Source: Teratosphaeria epicoccoides (lineage: Eukaryota; Ascomycota; Dothideomycetes; Mycosphaerellales; Teratosphaeriaceae). Taken from it: 64,000 nt of DNA. The position numbers and the translations under genes are program-made. The stretch spans positions 186,001 through 250,000 of the forward strand of contig JADDMT010000043.1 of the NCBI GenBank assembly GCA_021401465.1, given 5' to 3'. A model generated the notes under the pieces. That model had not been told where the DNA came from and did no database searches. It worked only from the letters and a program-made list of their open reading frames with translations. Shown one piece after another: positions 46,577 through 58,614 of this stretch (its first letter is position 1; each line of letters opens with the position of its first letter).

Positions 46577-47451
46577 CACCTGTACTGTCTTGAGCACATG
46601 TCTACGAAGCTGCTTGACATGATACTCCGCAGCTACATGTAGGTGATGAGATGTTGGGCGAGACGCGACTTCGGCGCCGGTTCAACGTGACTTGGGCCGA
46701 GAACGAGAACGTGACATGTGACTTTGATCTGAAAGTGACGCAAATTCAAGCTGTACCAGGGTCACGAAAATGGTGACCATTCTCCCGAAACACATTTGTG
46801 ATTGACTTGTGGACTGTATCATGGATAGCTCACGCCAGTGACTGATTAACAGAAAATCACCAAGTCTCACGGTTCATACTGCCCACGTGATGCCAAGCTT
46901 GCCATATACTTGAGCGTCACAACGCTCTCCCGGCATTCCCCAGTAGCTCTAGGTCCCGTGTAGCGGACGTTGGAACTCCCAATCCACGTCTCCACACATG
47001 AAAATTCCCGGCCCTTGTGAAGGTTTTCTGAAAGGGACATCTCGAGGTGTTGTAGCACGCAGATTTAAATGTATTGGGTTTCGCCCGAAAGAAAGACTTC
47101 CGTCTGCGGAGCTCGGGAATGTGGGTGAAAAGCCTACAGCGGGCGAGAGAGCTGGACAGCAATGTGGAATTAGGGAGAGAGACTTTGTCGTCCATTCGTC
47201 TAGGACGCCGGCTGGCTGTGTTGCTGACTGGCACGAGTGGAGAGACAAGACCATGCGTTCCTCAGGCCAGAAGTGGCGCTGACGAATGTGCTTCAAGCTC
47301 CACGCATCTATACAACAATCCTTCTCACCCTGTCCGATGCATTGTCTCCTCCCCGCCGCAACGTCGACTCACCAGAAGTCAACAAATACATCTCCCATGC
47401 AAGCCCTCCTCACCAACAGCCCTAGGCACGCACTTCCTGTCCTCGCTGCAA
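46577..47451. other. Intergenic region
   Basis: Normal composition. Only short overlapping frames on both strands without domain content. Probably 3' regions of the two flanking convergent genes. Confidence 0.5.
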
Positions 47452-48243
47452 TCAAACGTCCCGCCTACACGCCCGCAGCCTCCTCTGCTCCCTCCCCCTC
47501 TCCGTCTCCCGCCCTTGCGTGTCAATCTGGCGCCTGCTCTCCTCCGCCATTCCCTCCAATTCTGCGATCATCCTCTCCGTCGTAGCCACAACACCCTGCT
47601 CATCTTTCTCCTCTAGGCCACGAACGCCTAAACTCCGCAGCCGAGCGCACAAGCGCGCGAGTGGAGAATCCCCCCTCCTGGCCGTCGTCGAGTCACCGTC
47701 GCCGTCACCGTCCCCCTCCTCGTCATGCTCCTCATAAAACTCAAAAGACCCAGGCATGCTGCTGCTGCATCGTCTCCTCCCCGCCTCCCTCGACGCCCCC
47801 TCCAACGCAGCTTTCACCCCCCACACCCACCCCAAAGATCCCCAGCCGCCTTCGCTCAGCCAGTCCCAGACCCTCTGCTTACAACCCTGCATCTCCTCCT
47901 CCTCCCACGTCGCGCGCGCTTCTTTCCCCAGAAACGCCCACACGCTCTCGACGACCAGGTCGTCCCATTCCCTCACGCCCTGCAGCAGGCCTATACCGCC
48001 CTGTCCGCGCGGGCGCATAAGCGCTATCATCTCTTCTGGCGACGGAGGTCGCGAGGGAGAGATGCCATAGGCGAATGCGGTGGTTGTGAGGCGTTCGCGG
48101 TCCTCCGGGTTGAGGGCGAGGGTGCTGCTCTGAAGGACGGTGGTTGGGGTCGCGGCGGGGTAGCCGATGCGTTGATTGCGGAAGGAGGGTGGCAGGGCGG
48201 CGACGATCCGCGAGATTTCGACGGTGTTGTAGCGGCTTGGCAT
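47452..48243 (-). CDS. Conserved-looking hypothetical protein, 263 residues
   Basis: Uninterrupted frame from ATG 48243 (MPSRYNTVEISRIV) to the stop at 47452. The N-terminal 60 residues look like a folded domain (IVAALPPSFRNQRIGYP...TLALNPEDRERL). The middle is rich in Trp and acidic residues (VREWDDLVVESVWAFLGKEAR, WDWLSEGGW). A low-complexity GDGDGDGD segment follows near residue 180 and the end is Arg/Glu-rich, possibly a coiled coil (TERMIAELEGMAEESRRQ). No signal peptide, no membrane segment. Head to head with the gene at 48508 over about 264 bp. Function unknown. Confidence 0.65.
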   Translation of the reverse strand: MPSRYNTVEISRIVAALPPSFRNQRIGYPAATPTTVLQSSTLALNPEDRERLTTTAFAYGISPSRPPSPEEMIALMRPRGQGGIGLLQGVREWDDLVVESVWAFLGKEARATWEEEEMQGCKQRVWDWLSEGGWGSLGWVWGVKAALEGASREAGRRRCSSSMPGSFEFYEEHDEEGDGDGDGDSTTARRGDSPLARLCARLRSLGVRGLEEKDEQGVVATTERMIAELEGMAEESRRQIDTQGRETERGREQRRLRACRRDV

Positions 48244-48507
48244 GGTAGGTAGTTGCGCGAGGTGTCGTTGAGTGGGCTGTGGCGGCTTTGGTCAAATTGC
48301 AGGGGAATCAGATCAGTGTGGTACGCCGTCAAACATGAATGAGAGTCTCGGACAAACTTGCCATTCGATTGTATGTGGTGGATACGTGCATGCAGGGACG
48401 CGGTCGGGGAGGAGCAAGACTTCCTGCACCCTCGCTACTGTTCTCCGTACATACCTATCACACCAAAAACGAGATACCGGCCACGCCGACCTAAAACCAC
48501 ACGGGCC

Positions 48508-48972
48508 ATGGCGCCCAACTCTGCCTACCACCCTAGCGACCTGTCGACGCAATACCTCTACCACGCCAGCGTCCTCTCTTCTCTCCTCCAAGATACCATC
48601 GACGCCCAACCGCGCCAGGAGGACGTTAACCTCAACACCCGCCTGCACCAACTCAGCGCCCATTACACCACGCGGGTCTTCTCGCGCGTGCGCGACTTCC
48701 TCTTCCCGGCGCTGCTGCTCGCGCTGCAGCGGGCTGACGACCGCGGCGCGTTCGAAGCCTACGGCCAAATTGGGGCGGAGCTGATCGAGTGGGAGAAGGG
48801 GAAGGGATGTGCGTTTGGGAATTGCGTGAGGTTGTTGGGGCATGCGTGGCCGAGGCGCGGGGACGGCGCCGGGGGAGGAGGAGGAGGAGGAGGGGGGGTG
48901 GAGAGTGCCGCGCAGGCGTTGGGGATCGTGGCGATGGAGGTGCCGGGGGATGATGATGGGGAAGGCGTGTGA
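48508..48972 (+). CDS. Hypothetical protein, 154 residues
   Basis: Start ATG at 48508 in good context (GGGCCATGGCG), which also gives a natural N-terminus MAPNSAYHPSDLS. The frame is open up to 48358, but the upstream part overlaps the probable promoter. Helical protein with RLHQLSAHYTTRVFSRVRDFLFPALLLALQRADDRG and AYGQIGAELIEWEKGKG, then a poly-Gly linker and a short acidic end. No introns needed. Not recognised. Confidence 0.6.
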   Translation: MAPNSAYHPSDLSTQYLYHASVLSSLLQDTIDAQPRQEDVNLNTRLHQLSAHYTTRVFSRVRDFLFPALLLALQRADDRGAFEAYGQIGAELIEWEKGKGCAFGNCVRLLGHAWPRRGDGAGGGGGGGGGVESAAQALGIVAMEVPGDDDGEGV

Positions 48973-49079
48973 GTTATGGTCGTCAAGGATGAGACTTAGG
49001 ACAGCTAGGAGCTGCACACGTTTGTCCATTATTATCAAGCGTGCATGTATCATGATATCTTGGCAGATCAGTTGAAGAT

Positions 49080-50900
49080 GCTTGACATTCTGCTGCGACT
49101 CTGCTTGCTTATAAGTTTTAGAAAGGACCTTTAGCAAGTCTGCAAAGCTGCAGACTAACTTTGCAGACTAAATAGGATAAGTCGTCTGTACGCATAATCT
49201 GTAAGTCTACAAGGCCTTACAGACTACTAAATAGGTTTAGCATTACTATGTAAGTAAATAGCATTTAACCCTATTACATGCCTCTTATTATTTACTATAT
49301 ACTATGTCTCTATTAACTATAGTAGGATTAAGTAATTAACTACTAGAGTACTTCTAGAATTATATAAGTATATAGTAACTAGGTACTATACTACTAGTAA
49401 TACTACTACTATAGCTACTAGTATCTCTATTACATACCTCTTAATAAGCTAGAGTATATAGAAAGATACTACTACTACTACTATAGCCTTCTAGTATTAT
49501 CCTAATAACTAAAGGTACCCTAGGGCTATAAGTAGCACTAGACCTATCTCTATATAGTAAATCTAATAGTAGCACTAGGGCTAGTACTAATTATAGTCCT
49601 ACTATTACTCCTACTATACTAGATTACTTAGTATATTATAGTACTAACTAGTTAGACTATAAGTATGTAAGTACTTATTATAAACCTATAGGTAGGGTCA
49701 TAGGGTTTAAGCTTGTTAAGTAAGAGGACACTTAAGCAATAATCTAGGTAAGGAAGATCTCTATTAACTTAATACCTTTTAGTAGGTTTAGAACTTAGGT
49801 TAAATGTGCTATCTGCTCCTACATAGGAAATATTATGTCCTGTATATATATAAGAGACTTGTTACATTTAGCTTAGTAACTATTAGCTATCTAACTATGT
49901 TAGGTGTTTAATAGTTAGCTTAGTAACTACTAACTATCTAACTATGTTAAGTGTTAGTTAGTTACTTATGTGTTTAATTATTTAACTAAGTCTTTAAGTA
50001 GTTAGTTAGTTACATGTTCTTCTAATATAATCCTTTCTTAGTTTATTAGGTATTATAGCTTAATCTCTTCTCCCCTTACTACCTATCTTCTTATATGCTT
50101 GTAATATTACTACCTGCCTTATTACATGTTTGTAACATTACCCTCTCCTTATCTTTTTACTTGTCCTTAAGGATGTACTTCCCTTGTGTCACAGGTAAAT
50201 AGCATGTTTATAGGGGTTCTTATAGTATTTAACAAGTATAATAGGAAGAGAAGGACTATCTGCTAGCTATCTAGTCCTTTATAGCTAGTTACGTATAGGC
50301 CTTAGCCTATGCTAAGGACCTAGGGCCTTACCCTTAACATTACCTACCTCTCCTCCCTCCCCTTTGTTTGTCTCTCCTCTATGTAGAATAGCAAGGAACC
50401 TAAAGGAGTACAAGCTCTTTCCTTATGTTTTACATCTAGATTTAGACAGAGCTACCTAGAGAGTAGTAGCATTATAAGCAAATCCCCCTACTAATTACTC
50501 TCTAGCCTAAAAGGCTAGGCCCCTAACTAGCCTTATATAGTCTTGTAACCCTACCTTACATAGAAACTACTTTACTTTACTTCTTGTAATCTAAAATCCC
50601 CCTACTAGCTATACTCTAGTACATAAGACCTAGCCTCTAGCTAGTCTTATGTAGTCCCTAAACTCTACTTCACTTAACTAAATCTACTTTACTTTACTTT
50701 ACCTTACTTTACTTCTATTCTTGCAGTTTAAGCTATTAAGAGGGCACTCCTAGGCCTATGCTAGTATGTCCCTCACTATATGAAAATTGCCTTTAATACT
50801 ACTCTTACTTCCTTCCTCTTATATGCTTACTCTTATACTAAGCCCCCTCCCTCTCTCTATCTCCTAACCTTCTCTCTAGGAGTCTAGGCAATATAACTAG
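49080..50900. other. AT-rich RIP-like region without a gene
   Basis: Begins abruptly after the last island gene. Low-complexity TACTACTA runs (49390-49490) and repeated TTAGCTTAGTAACTA(T/C)TA words (49870-49990). 50188 (TGTCACAGGTAA) resembles an LTR start, but no partner was found. No frames of interest. Confidence 0.45.
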
Positions 50901-51419
50901 AGCTAGATAGCTCTACTTGTCTACTATATTAACTACGCCTCTCTAGGGCATAGATTACATCCCCTAATTAGTAAATCCCTAGGGTCCTTGCTATTCTGCC
51001 TAGCCTACGCTAACTTTTCTAGTCTACCTAAGCCTACGCCTACAGGCAATACGCTAGCAAGCGCTTAAACTATAAGGCCCTATATGTTTTATTTAGTGTC
51101 TATGTAAAATGCCACGCTAACCTAGCTAGCCCTACTCTTACCTATGTCTCCTACACTTCCTAGACCTAGTCCTAGGATACTAACAGGTATGACCTATACC
51201 CTAGGCTTTTTTGCATGGCTTACATTACTATAGCGCTACTACATATAACGACCTATTAAAGGTCCTTAAGGCCTAGAAGGCCTTAGGGCCTTTGTAGTTA
51301 GTAGGCCTACTATCTATGTATTTTCTACTAGTGTCCCCTGTAATTACTCTGCTAACTCTTGTGTAGCGTCATAGCCTAGGAGGTTACAGGGACCGTAGCC
51401 GCCTCTGTTACCTAGTAGG

Positions 51420-52750
51420 GCCTCCTATAAGTTCATCCTATACTCTATGTGTTTCTACGCGCTAACTATTTAAAAGGTCTAGGGGCGTTCTACTAGCGCT
51501 TACCCTAGGTAGGTAGTAGGAGAACATTACTAGCAAGGGCAAGAGCCCTTGTTAGGCTAAGTCTAGCGCCGCTGCTTAGGGCCCTAGCTAAAAGGCCAGG
51601 GATTCTGATAGCGGCCTAATTAGCAGGTCTAGGGGGTTTATCGAGGACCCCTTAGATAGCAAGGGGTCTGTTAGCGACCCTATTACTACTAACAGGAGGG
51701 CTAGCCCTACTAGCAGGGCTCCTAGTAACAATCCTACGTGATTGTTGCTAGGGTCCCTGCTCTTAGCGCGAGGTCCTGTAGCTAGGGGGTTCTTTCTTTT
51801 TCTGTACATATAGTTAACTAATGTAAATTTTACCCTTAATTATGTCCTTCTCAAAACGCCTGTACTCCTTGTAAAAAACGCTAGGCTCTACTTTCTAAGC
51901 CCTATGTCTTCCCTTCCCCTTGTCCTACCTCTCTGTTAGTCTGTTAGTGCTTTCTACGCTTCCCTAAGTCTGTTTAAAGTGTCTATTACCTTAGTGTCTA
52001 TAAGGTTCTCTAAGGGTTCCTATGTAGGGTCATAGTACCCTAACTATTTCACTAGGACCTTATGCCCTTTTCCCCTCCTCTTGTCCCTCATGTAGAATAT
52101 CTTCTCTACTAACTACTCTTCATGTAACTTAAACAACACAGGGTCCGGCTGTTTGTCGTCACTCTCCTGTCTAGGCATAGGGCCCTTACCTACTAGTCTT
52201 AGTAGGTTAGTATAGAGCACTAGGCATTTATTACTTAGGAGCCTAGTTAAACAGATAGAGACTAGTAGTATTTCCTTGGCTACTATGTACTTTACGTGCT
52301 TAGTGTCTAAGCTTTTCTTTAGTCTCTCTGTAGTGTAGTTCCGTAGATCTAGCTAGACTTTATTACTAACTTTGTAAATTAGGGTAGGGTTCTAACATTT
52401 ATTAGCAGACTCCTCTTATTCTTGCATAGAGGCTGCTATTATAGCTTAGCAGATTCCTGTTATGCTCTAGATCTTCTCTACAAACGCCTTTGCCCTCTTA
52501 GTAGCTTTTAACAGGCTAGGCTCTTTAGCGTCCTTAGCTAAAGGCATAGGGCCCTATGCTTCGTAGCTATAGGTAGTAAAGAAGAGGCTTATGCTAATCC
52601 CTAAGTAATACCTCCTATTTAGCGCTAGTTAAGCTATAGGGAGCTACTACTTCTAGTCAGATTACTCATAATTAATGAAGTTCTAGAGGTATGCTTATAC
52701 CTCTTAGTTAAGGCATTTAGGGCCTCTGTCTGTTTATAGCATCTCGAAAA
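51420..52750 (-). pseudogene. Family D Ty3/Gypsy integrase end and chromodomain
   Basis: The minus-strand reading gives SDQKQ.LPIAQLALNRRY and a following PFF.T.SYEA near 52560-52670. Then IYKVGNKVWLDLRNYTTER and LDTKHVKYIV lie near 52290-52390, and after LPDP-type residues the chromodomain EKIFYMRDKRRGKGHKVLVK, LGYYDPTQEPLENL near 52000-52125. These are the usual Gypsy integrase C-terminal motifs. A Lys/Arg/Pro/Ser-rich extension of about 170 codons follows in a shifted frame down to about 51420. RIP-type stops. It is cut on the right by P2 at 52757. Confidence 0.75.
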
Positions 52751-53081
52751 CCTAACCCCTAAGTAGTACGAAGTACAAAGAGTAGACCGAGTAGAGCTAA
52801 GTTAGCTAATTAGGTACTAGTAGTATACTAGTCGTATCTTACTAGCTCGGCCTACTTGGCCCTACTCCTAGCTACTCGATTTACGGGCTCGTTAGCCTTC
52901 CTACTTATGCCTACTTGTAGGCATGCTTATTTAACGGCTTTCTACTCGATTGCTACTTACCTACACTTGTATGCTCCTCTGACGTGTACGTCTACTTAGC
53001 CCTACTCCTAGCCGTGTAATCTGGCGACAGGCATCACTAACGAGTGTTAGCGATATGTAGTAGTTAGAATGAAACTTGTCT

Positions 53082-54960
53082 TCAGACTGCCCCCTTACAC
53101 AGCTTATTTACCGTACTAGCTACTACGCTACTATCTCTGCGCTATAGGCAGTCTCCGAAGCCTTCTATAGTCGACGGCTATAGCTTATAAGTCGTCTATA
53201 TTCTCCTATGCCTTTCCTCATACGCTTAGAGGCGCATCTAGTCCGCAACCTATTCGACAATCTTGTCTTCGACCTCTACGCTCTCTAACATTCCCTCATA
53301 CTTCTTGACTACTAGAAACTAAAGTCGAGGCAGCTAAGTAGCTATAATAGTCATGTAGAGTATAAACTACTTAGAGTACACGAAACTACAGAGGTCCGTA
53401 TTAATGTCATCTGAATTCTAGTAAATACATACATACCTACCTGCTATGTTAGTAGCAGCTAAGTAGCTACTACAACCAAAATATGCTACTATCGAATCAC
53501 ATCTACCTGCTATTGCCGTATTAAATCAGCAGGGACTATAGCTCTTACTAGCATGCTAGTCTTATAGGAGCTAAGAAACAAGTAAACTATAAGTAATACT
53601 ATCTCCGCTAGCTTGCCAGACTTCAGGAAACACGGCTAGACCCCTGTTTAGAATACTACTATGTCTCTACGCCTGCCTGCTTGCTAGCCTACTATGGCCT
53701 TAGAAACATGTGTCGAGATGCACATATGTACTTTTTAGCGCATCTCGTTCCTCTGCATGTAGTACTAGACGATAAATGGCTTGTTTATTATGCTATTTAA
53801 AGTAGCTAAGTTGTTGCGGGCTCCTACGACGACGTCGCCGAACTTGCCCTGTAGACACTATCTAAACTATAGAGAGAACTCGTCGTATAATAGCTCTATG
53901 TCGTATGTATTCTACAGGCCTTAGTAGAATGCCTAGGTATACTAGTCTTCTGTCTTGTACTCGACATTGACCTTCTTTTAGCCTAACTAATTAGCGTCTT
54001 CTGTCTTCATTATAATGAAGACGACCTTCCTATTCCTTTTGCTCCTAAACACACGGACCCCCCTAAAAGTCATCTAAGGGGTGTTAGGGGTCCTATTGTA
54101 ACTGACGACAATTAGCCCGCTAAAGAAAAGCTTATGTGTACCTAGCGGTCTAGTAAGTAGCACTCTAAACACCTTGTTCATAATCAGGGGTAGTATACTG
54201 TTAGCCCGCTCCCTTATTGCGCAACTCGCTATGTCCTCCCCTTTAAAGATCTTCTTAAATAGCAGGATTTTAACGCGTCTAGTAAACATAAAGTTAGTAA
54301 CTAGTCGTTATATCTTAGGGTTAACTGCATACTTATTCCTATTCTAGGTTAGCCGCCTAGCGTAGCTGTCCTTGTAGTTATTGTACTAGTCGATTATCTA
54401 GCAATTCTTGCTGTAGTAGGCTACTGCCTAACATAGGCACATCTTAAGCGGGCTGTTAATGCTACAATTAGCGTATTAAGCGACTATGCTAGCCATTGTC
54501 TTAAATAGTAAGATAGAGGGTTAATTGATGTTACTACTACTTGTGTGTATTAGGCAAGTCTTCGAAGTTAGTTAATGTGATTAGTAAAGAGTTAAAGTAG
54601 AAGAGTAGTAGTAGATATAGATATCTCTTACTACTAAGTATACGTGCTACTACCTAGCTAGCGCACATGAGGCCCTCGTAACTGCTGTCTAGATTAGTTA
54701 GCTGCTACGTGCCGCTATATGCTACATATAGGTAGTTATCGCTCTTAACAAAGAAGTAGTAAACATGGCGACATCTATCCTATACAGCTATGTCTGCTAA
54801 GTGCACATGCCGCCGTTAAGCTAGCGTTAGTGTGACTATGTCGCGGTTGCTACTATTCCTAATGCCTCCGTATAGTAGTAGATAAGGTCCGTAGGTCGCA
54901 ACTACGAGGATCATTTTTTACTGCCTTTTAAGGCAGAATCGCCTAATATCATGCCTTCTT
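53082..54960 (-). pseudogene. Unknown large gene of P2
   Basis: The minus-strand frame can be followed through RIP-type stops for several hundred codons: DIVTLTLAQRRHVHLADIAV near 54830, YNNYKDSYARRLT near 54390, an open segment MFTRRVKILLFKKIFKGED to YNRTPNTP (54074-54289), VVFIIMKTEDANQLG near 54010 and GRRRDIVVFQTG near 53650. The last part (VEVEDKIVE, STVNKLCKGAV) is in another frame; a TACTAACATAGCAG site near 53435-53450 suggests a splice between them. TGA at 53082-53084 ends it. No family recognised. Confidence 0.45.
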
Positions 54961-55013
54961 TATTTAGTCATATGCCTAGGTAGTAGTATGTAATATTTAA
55001 CCGAATCTGTGAC

Positions 55014-55095
55014 AGCGTCGCGTGCCTTCTGTTTCTAGCCATTTTTCAGGTAGTAGCGTCATGTGCCTTCTATTTCTAGTCATTTTTCAGGCAGA
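55014..55095 (+). repeat. 41-bp tandem duplication
   Basis: Two copies of AGCGTC..GTGCCTTCT(G/A)TTTCTAG with CATTTTTCAGG, period 41 bp. It lies in the space between the two divergent P2 genes, near a short palindrome CTGCCTTTTAAGGCAG (54921-54936). Confidence 0.75.
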
Positions 55096-55332
55096 AGCTA
55101 ATGATGTGACGATGTAACGTATGCGGTTAGCGACTATGTAGAGCACATAACCTATAGCTACTAAAATACAAAAGAAGCTTAGTACTCTAAACTTCTTTCT
55201 TTTAAACAACTACCTTATCTAGTACTCGGCTTCTTCTTTAGCATCTATACAGATACTAGCATACTAATAACACTATAGCATGTAAGCATTATATGCTTGT
55301 ATGACAAGACTATAAACTGACGCGCTAGTAGA

Positions 55333-56529
55333 ATCTAAACCTACTATGTTAACAAATCTGACCCTAGACCTAGAGCTGGCGATTAGTATAGGTTCTAAGC
55401 ACGCCGAGTTCGCGGCTAACTACGTCCGCGATACTGTCTAGGCATCAGAAGCCGCCGTCGCGCTACAGAAGGCATATCTAGACTTCGATGCCTACGAGGA
55501 TCTTGTTAACTACGCCCCTTAGGTAGAGTATTAAGCTAGGTACAAGGTGCTTGACGTCATATGCGGCAGTAGCCTGATTAGGCTCCTAGCGAGTGCAAAG
55601 CTAGCTGCGCTAGATAGTGTATACTTCCTAGACTTCTGTGCTAAGATGCTAGATAAGAGCTAGTAGTATGTGTTATAGCTAGGCCTTAGAGGCAATACTG
55701 TTACTAACTAATCTTTAGTACTATGCGGGACTACTAGGGAAGCGTGGACTCGTAGCGCTTCATCTAGGCGAGGCTCGGTCGTACCCCTATAGCTAGCATC
55801 AAGCAGGCTACTAGATGCCCTAACGGCTTTTAGATAGTATTTGCAAAGGGCGTGCTAGAGATGTTCGAGCTACGGGTCTATTCGGGGCTAATCCGCTAGC
55901 TGCGCGAGCTAGTTAGTAATAACAGCTAGCTAATCTTGGATTAGAAGGAGCCTGCTCCTAGCTAGTAGCTACTCTTGCACTAACTAAGCGAGGCTACTTC
56001 TATAGCCTATCGAGAGTACACTATAAGAGACTAGGCCTTGTTGCTATTACGTATTCAGAATGTTTAGCACCCTGCCCTACTAAGTCCTAGCTTTAACCGT
56101 CTAATCACGCAGTATACCATAATCGCTAGCTAGGACGAATTAGCGAGGGCGCGGAGATCTATGCTTGCTTTCTTCGCTAAGCCTAGTATAGTAAGTAAGG
56201 TATCCCTCTACGCAGACTTTCTGACCTACTACCTGACAGATTAGTTAACTACTCTCTACGGCTTATTCGTCAAGCGAGCAAGAACCCGTGTCAGCCATCT
56301 AACCGCGGCGTTAGAGGTCAAAGTCGACATAGCGTGGCGTGAATAGCTTAATAGCAAGATCGGTAGTACTACTCCTAGGCAGAGGGGTTTCTAGGTTAAG
56401 CTCTTATACACTCTCCTCATTAAGCCCATAGTTACAATATCTCTTAATCAAGTTAAACGGGAATTGTCGCGCATAGAGAGACGTGCGCTAGAACGACAGG
56501 TAGCGAAGGCTCTACAGAAAGAGTAGTAA
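55333..56529 (+). pseudogene. Unknown plus-strand gene of P2
   Basis: Two joined frames. The first runs 55350-55860 (LDLELAISIGSKHAEFAANY, LRLLASAKLAAL-type helices, SVYFLDFCAKMLDKS). The second runs 55855-56529 (VLEMFELRVYSGLIRQLREL, RSMLAFFAKPSIVSKVSLY, ending ERRALERQVAKALQKE). The shift near 55855 is an intron or an indel. Charged, helical, no membrane segment. It diverges from the gene at 53082-54960. Not recognised. Confidence 0.45.
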
Positions 56530-57049
56530 ATATGCAAGGTAGATAAGCTAGCTAGCTGCCTAGACGCTAGCTAGTAGAGAGATGTGCATGCAATGAGAGA
56601 CTTTCGGCTAGTAGCACTAACTGCTAATCCTGCGGCATGACTAATAAGTAGTTATGCACGTAGGTAGAAGACCTGCTTCTAGCTATAGCAGGCGGTAATT
56701 CATGACTTTCTTGAGAACTTACTAAGCATCTACCTCTTAGCGACATGCCTGCTGTCGAAAAGAAGCTCGCAGCCATTATCGCTAAACACAAGTTTCCCTT
56801 TCTCAAGGTTAGTAGCCACGATTCTGACTAATCATACATACATATGCTAACTAGTTATGTTTCTAGCTCCTAGCTAAGCTTTGTAACAAGATCTACAAAG
56901 GAGTTATTATGTCGCCTACCCTGATTAGCATCATGTTCAACTATGGCATAGGTTAGCTAAGTAGCTAAGTCGTCAAGTCTACTAGCGCTAGCTAGAAGAA
57001 CTACGTGCTAGGAGCCCTCCTTATAGTGTGCTACCTTCATTAAGCTTAC
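56530..57049. other. P2 spacer
   Basis: No supported gene; the 60-codon minus-strand frame at 56624-56806 has no recognisable content. Similarity to P1 starts gradually near 57000. Confidence 0.4.
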
Positions 57050-57976
57050 TAGTATAGCAATTTTTTACGTATGTTATAATCGTTTACGTGTGTTTCTCCT
57101 CGATTAGTCCTAAGTAGAGCTGCTAGCGACGCCACGCTTAAGCGATAGCGGCCCTTCCTTGCTAGTAGCCGCAATATCGCGCTCCTTAGCTGTATTCAGG
57201 CAATGTAGCTTATGTTTAGTTACTACCCTAGACTCTTGTTCCTCCTAGTCCGCATTATATATGAAGTTGTAGGTCTTAAAGTCAGCAGTGTTGTTAATGT
57301 ACATGTCATATTAGCCGGAGGTGTTATATTCGTCCGTTAGCATAACGTAGATGCTATAGTAGACGCTAGTAAGCCCGTAGATACGGCGACCTTATAGAGT
57401 ACCTTCCTGTAGGCTAGAACGCATCGCTATAATTACTGTCATGCTATGAACATCGTCTGCTCTTCTAGCCGGATCTTTCGGCTAGAACAGGTCTACGAAC
57501 ATACCTGTGTAGGTCGGACATTTATTATGTGCTAGTATTATGTAGTTGTAGCCATCTACTATGACGCGCGATTTCTTGTCTCGGAAGGTTACGACATATA
57601 ACAGGCGAGTAGGCAGCTAGCCCTCGAAGGCGACGACTAGGTCAATTTGTCTATTAACGCTAGTAGTCTTGTCTATAACTAGCGGCACTTCGTACTCCTA
57701 GACCTAGAGCTAGTCGTTATGGCGATTGTCCTGGATTCCTTGCTAGTTTAGGGTACATCTAACGACGTCTGGCTTAGTTGCAGATAGATCGTCAGGATCC
57801 TTATAATGCATCTTCTAGCACTATATACTAGCATAGAAAGATACATCTAAATCGTCGACCTAATCTAGTCTTCCCTTAATCCTGTTAGGATTAAGACGCA
57901 TTATATTTGACGTCGATGTTGTATTAGACAACGCCTGGCACTCTCTGACAAACACTGTAGTAGCATGACAGAAGTA
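57050..57976 (-). pseudogene. Plavaka-like transposase, C-terminal third
   Basis: Nearly collinear with 16380-17305. Less RIP-mutated than P1 at several positions (CGG, TGG kept). Truncated on its 5' side by A3, whose LTR begins at 57981. Confidence 0.7.
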
Positions 57977-57980
57977 AGGC

Positions 57981-58340
57981 TGATACGGTTAATACTAGGG
58001 GGCTATTAGAACCGCATGGGTTCTAATGCCTGCCCTTAGCATGTAGTGACCCTGCCACATATAGCAAGGGGGTCCTTTGTACATACGTTAGCTTATATGT
58101 CGTCTAAGAGGGATTAGTTGTCGACGTAGGACGCCCCTACGTCGCTAACCCTATGGTACCCCTATAGGGTTAGGCTTAGACATGCTTTCCCTAATTAAGG
58201 AGCGTCAGGGGTTATAAGCACCCTTAGCGCTACCTCTGCAATAAGCAGAAAGCAGCGCTATCTTGTACCTACTAAAAGGTCGGATTACTCTGTCACACTA
58301 CGAGATATTTCTATATTATATAGCATATACATCTATATTA
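57981..58340 (+). repeat. 5' LTR of A3
   Basis: 360 bp, start TGATACGG intact, end ATATTA, same internal modules as the A1 LTR. Confidence 0.92.
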
Positions 58341-58614
58341 GTTCTGCTTTCTCCCCCCTGCTTTGTAGTCTAGCAGAGAATACTACAATATGTCTAGAGT
58401 ACTATGAACTCGCAACTAACGCGTAGCGAGCGCCATCCTAAGCGCCCGTAATGGCGAAGCTAGCCTAAGTAACTAGCCTGTAGAAGTACCCCCTGCGAGC
58501 GACTCTGCATTAAGCGACAGTTCCGCTAGAGGCTAATTACGCGGCGGACAAGGTAATAGACCCCCCGCATAGGGACTACAGCTAACCCTGACTATTGACC
58601 TAGCCCTTGTAGCC

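Larger units (their letters stand above)
52757..57980. mobile_element. DNA transposon P2, Plavaka/CACTA-like, interrupted by A3
   Basis: The left end CCCTAAGTAG at 52757 matches the (inverted) right end of P1. A subterminal region with short CTACTT/AAGTAG repeats runs to about 53080. Inside are two unknown coding segments and, at 57050-57976, the C-terminal third of the Plavaka-like transposase, collinear with 16380-17305 of P1. Element A3 is inserted in the transposase; the rest lies outside the window. Confidence 0.6.

Noticed and set aside
47074..48252. Long plus-strand frames opposite the 263-residue gene
   Set aside because: Pro/Ser/Arg-rich antisense shadows without start context or recognisable motifs.
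53411..53440. A 30-nt GTAGGT...TTCAG intron in the P2 minus-strand gene
   Set aside because: Too short for a fungal spliceosomal intron; a longer interval ending at the nearby TACTAACATAGCAG site is more likely but could not be fixed.
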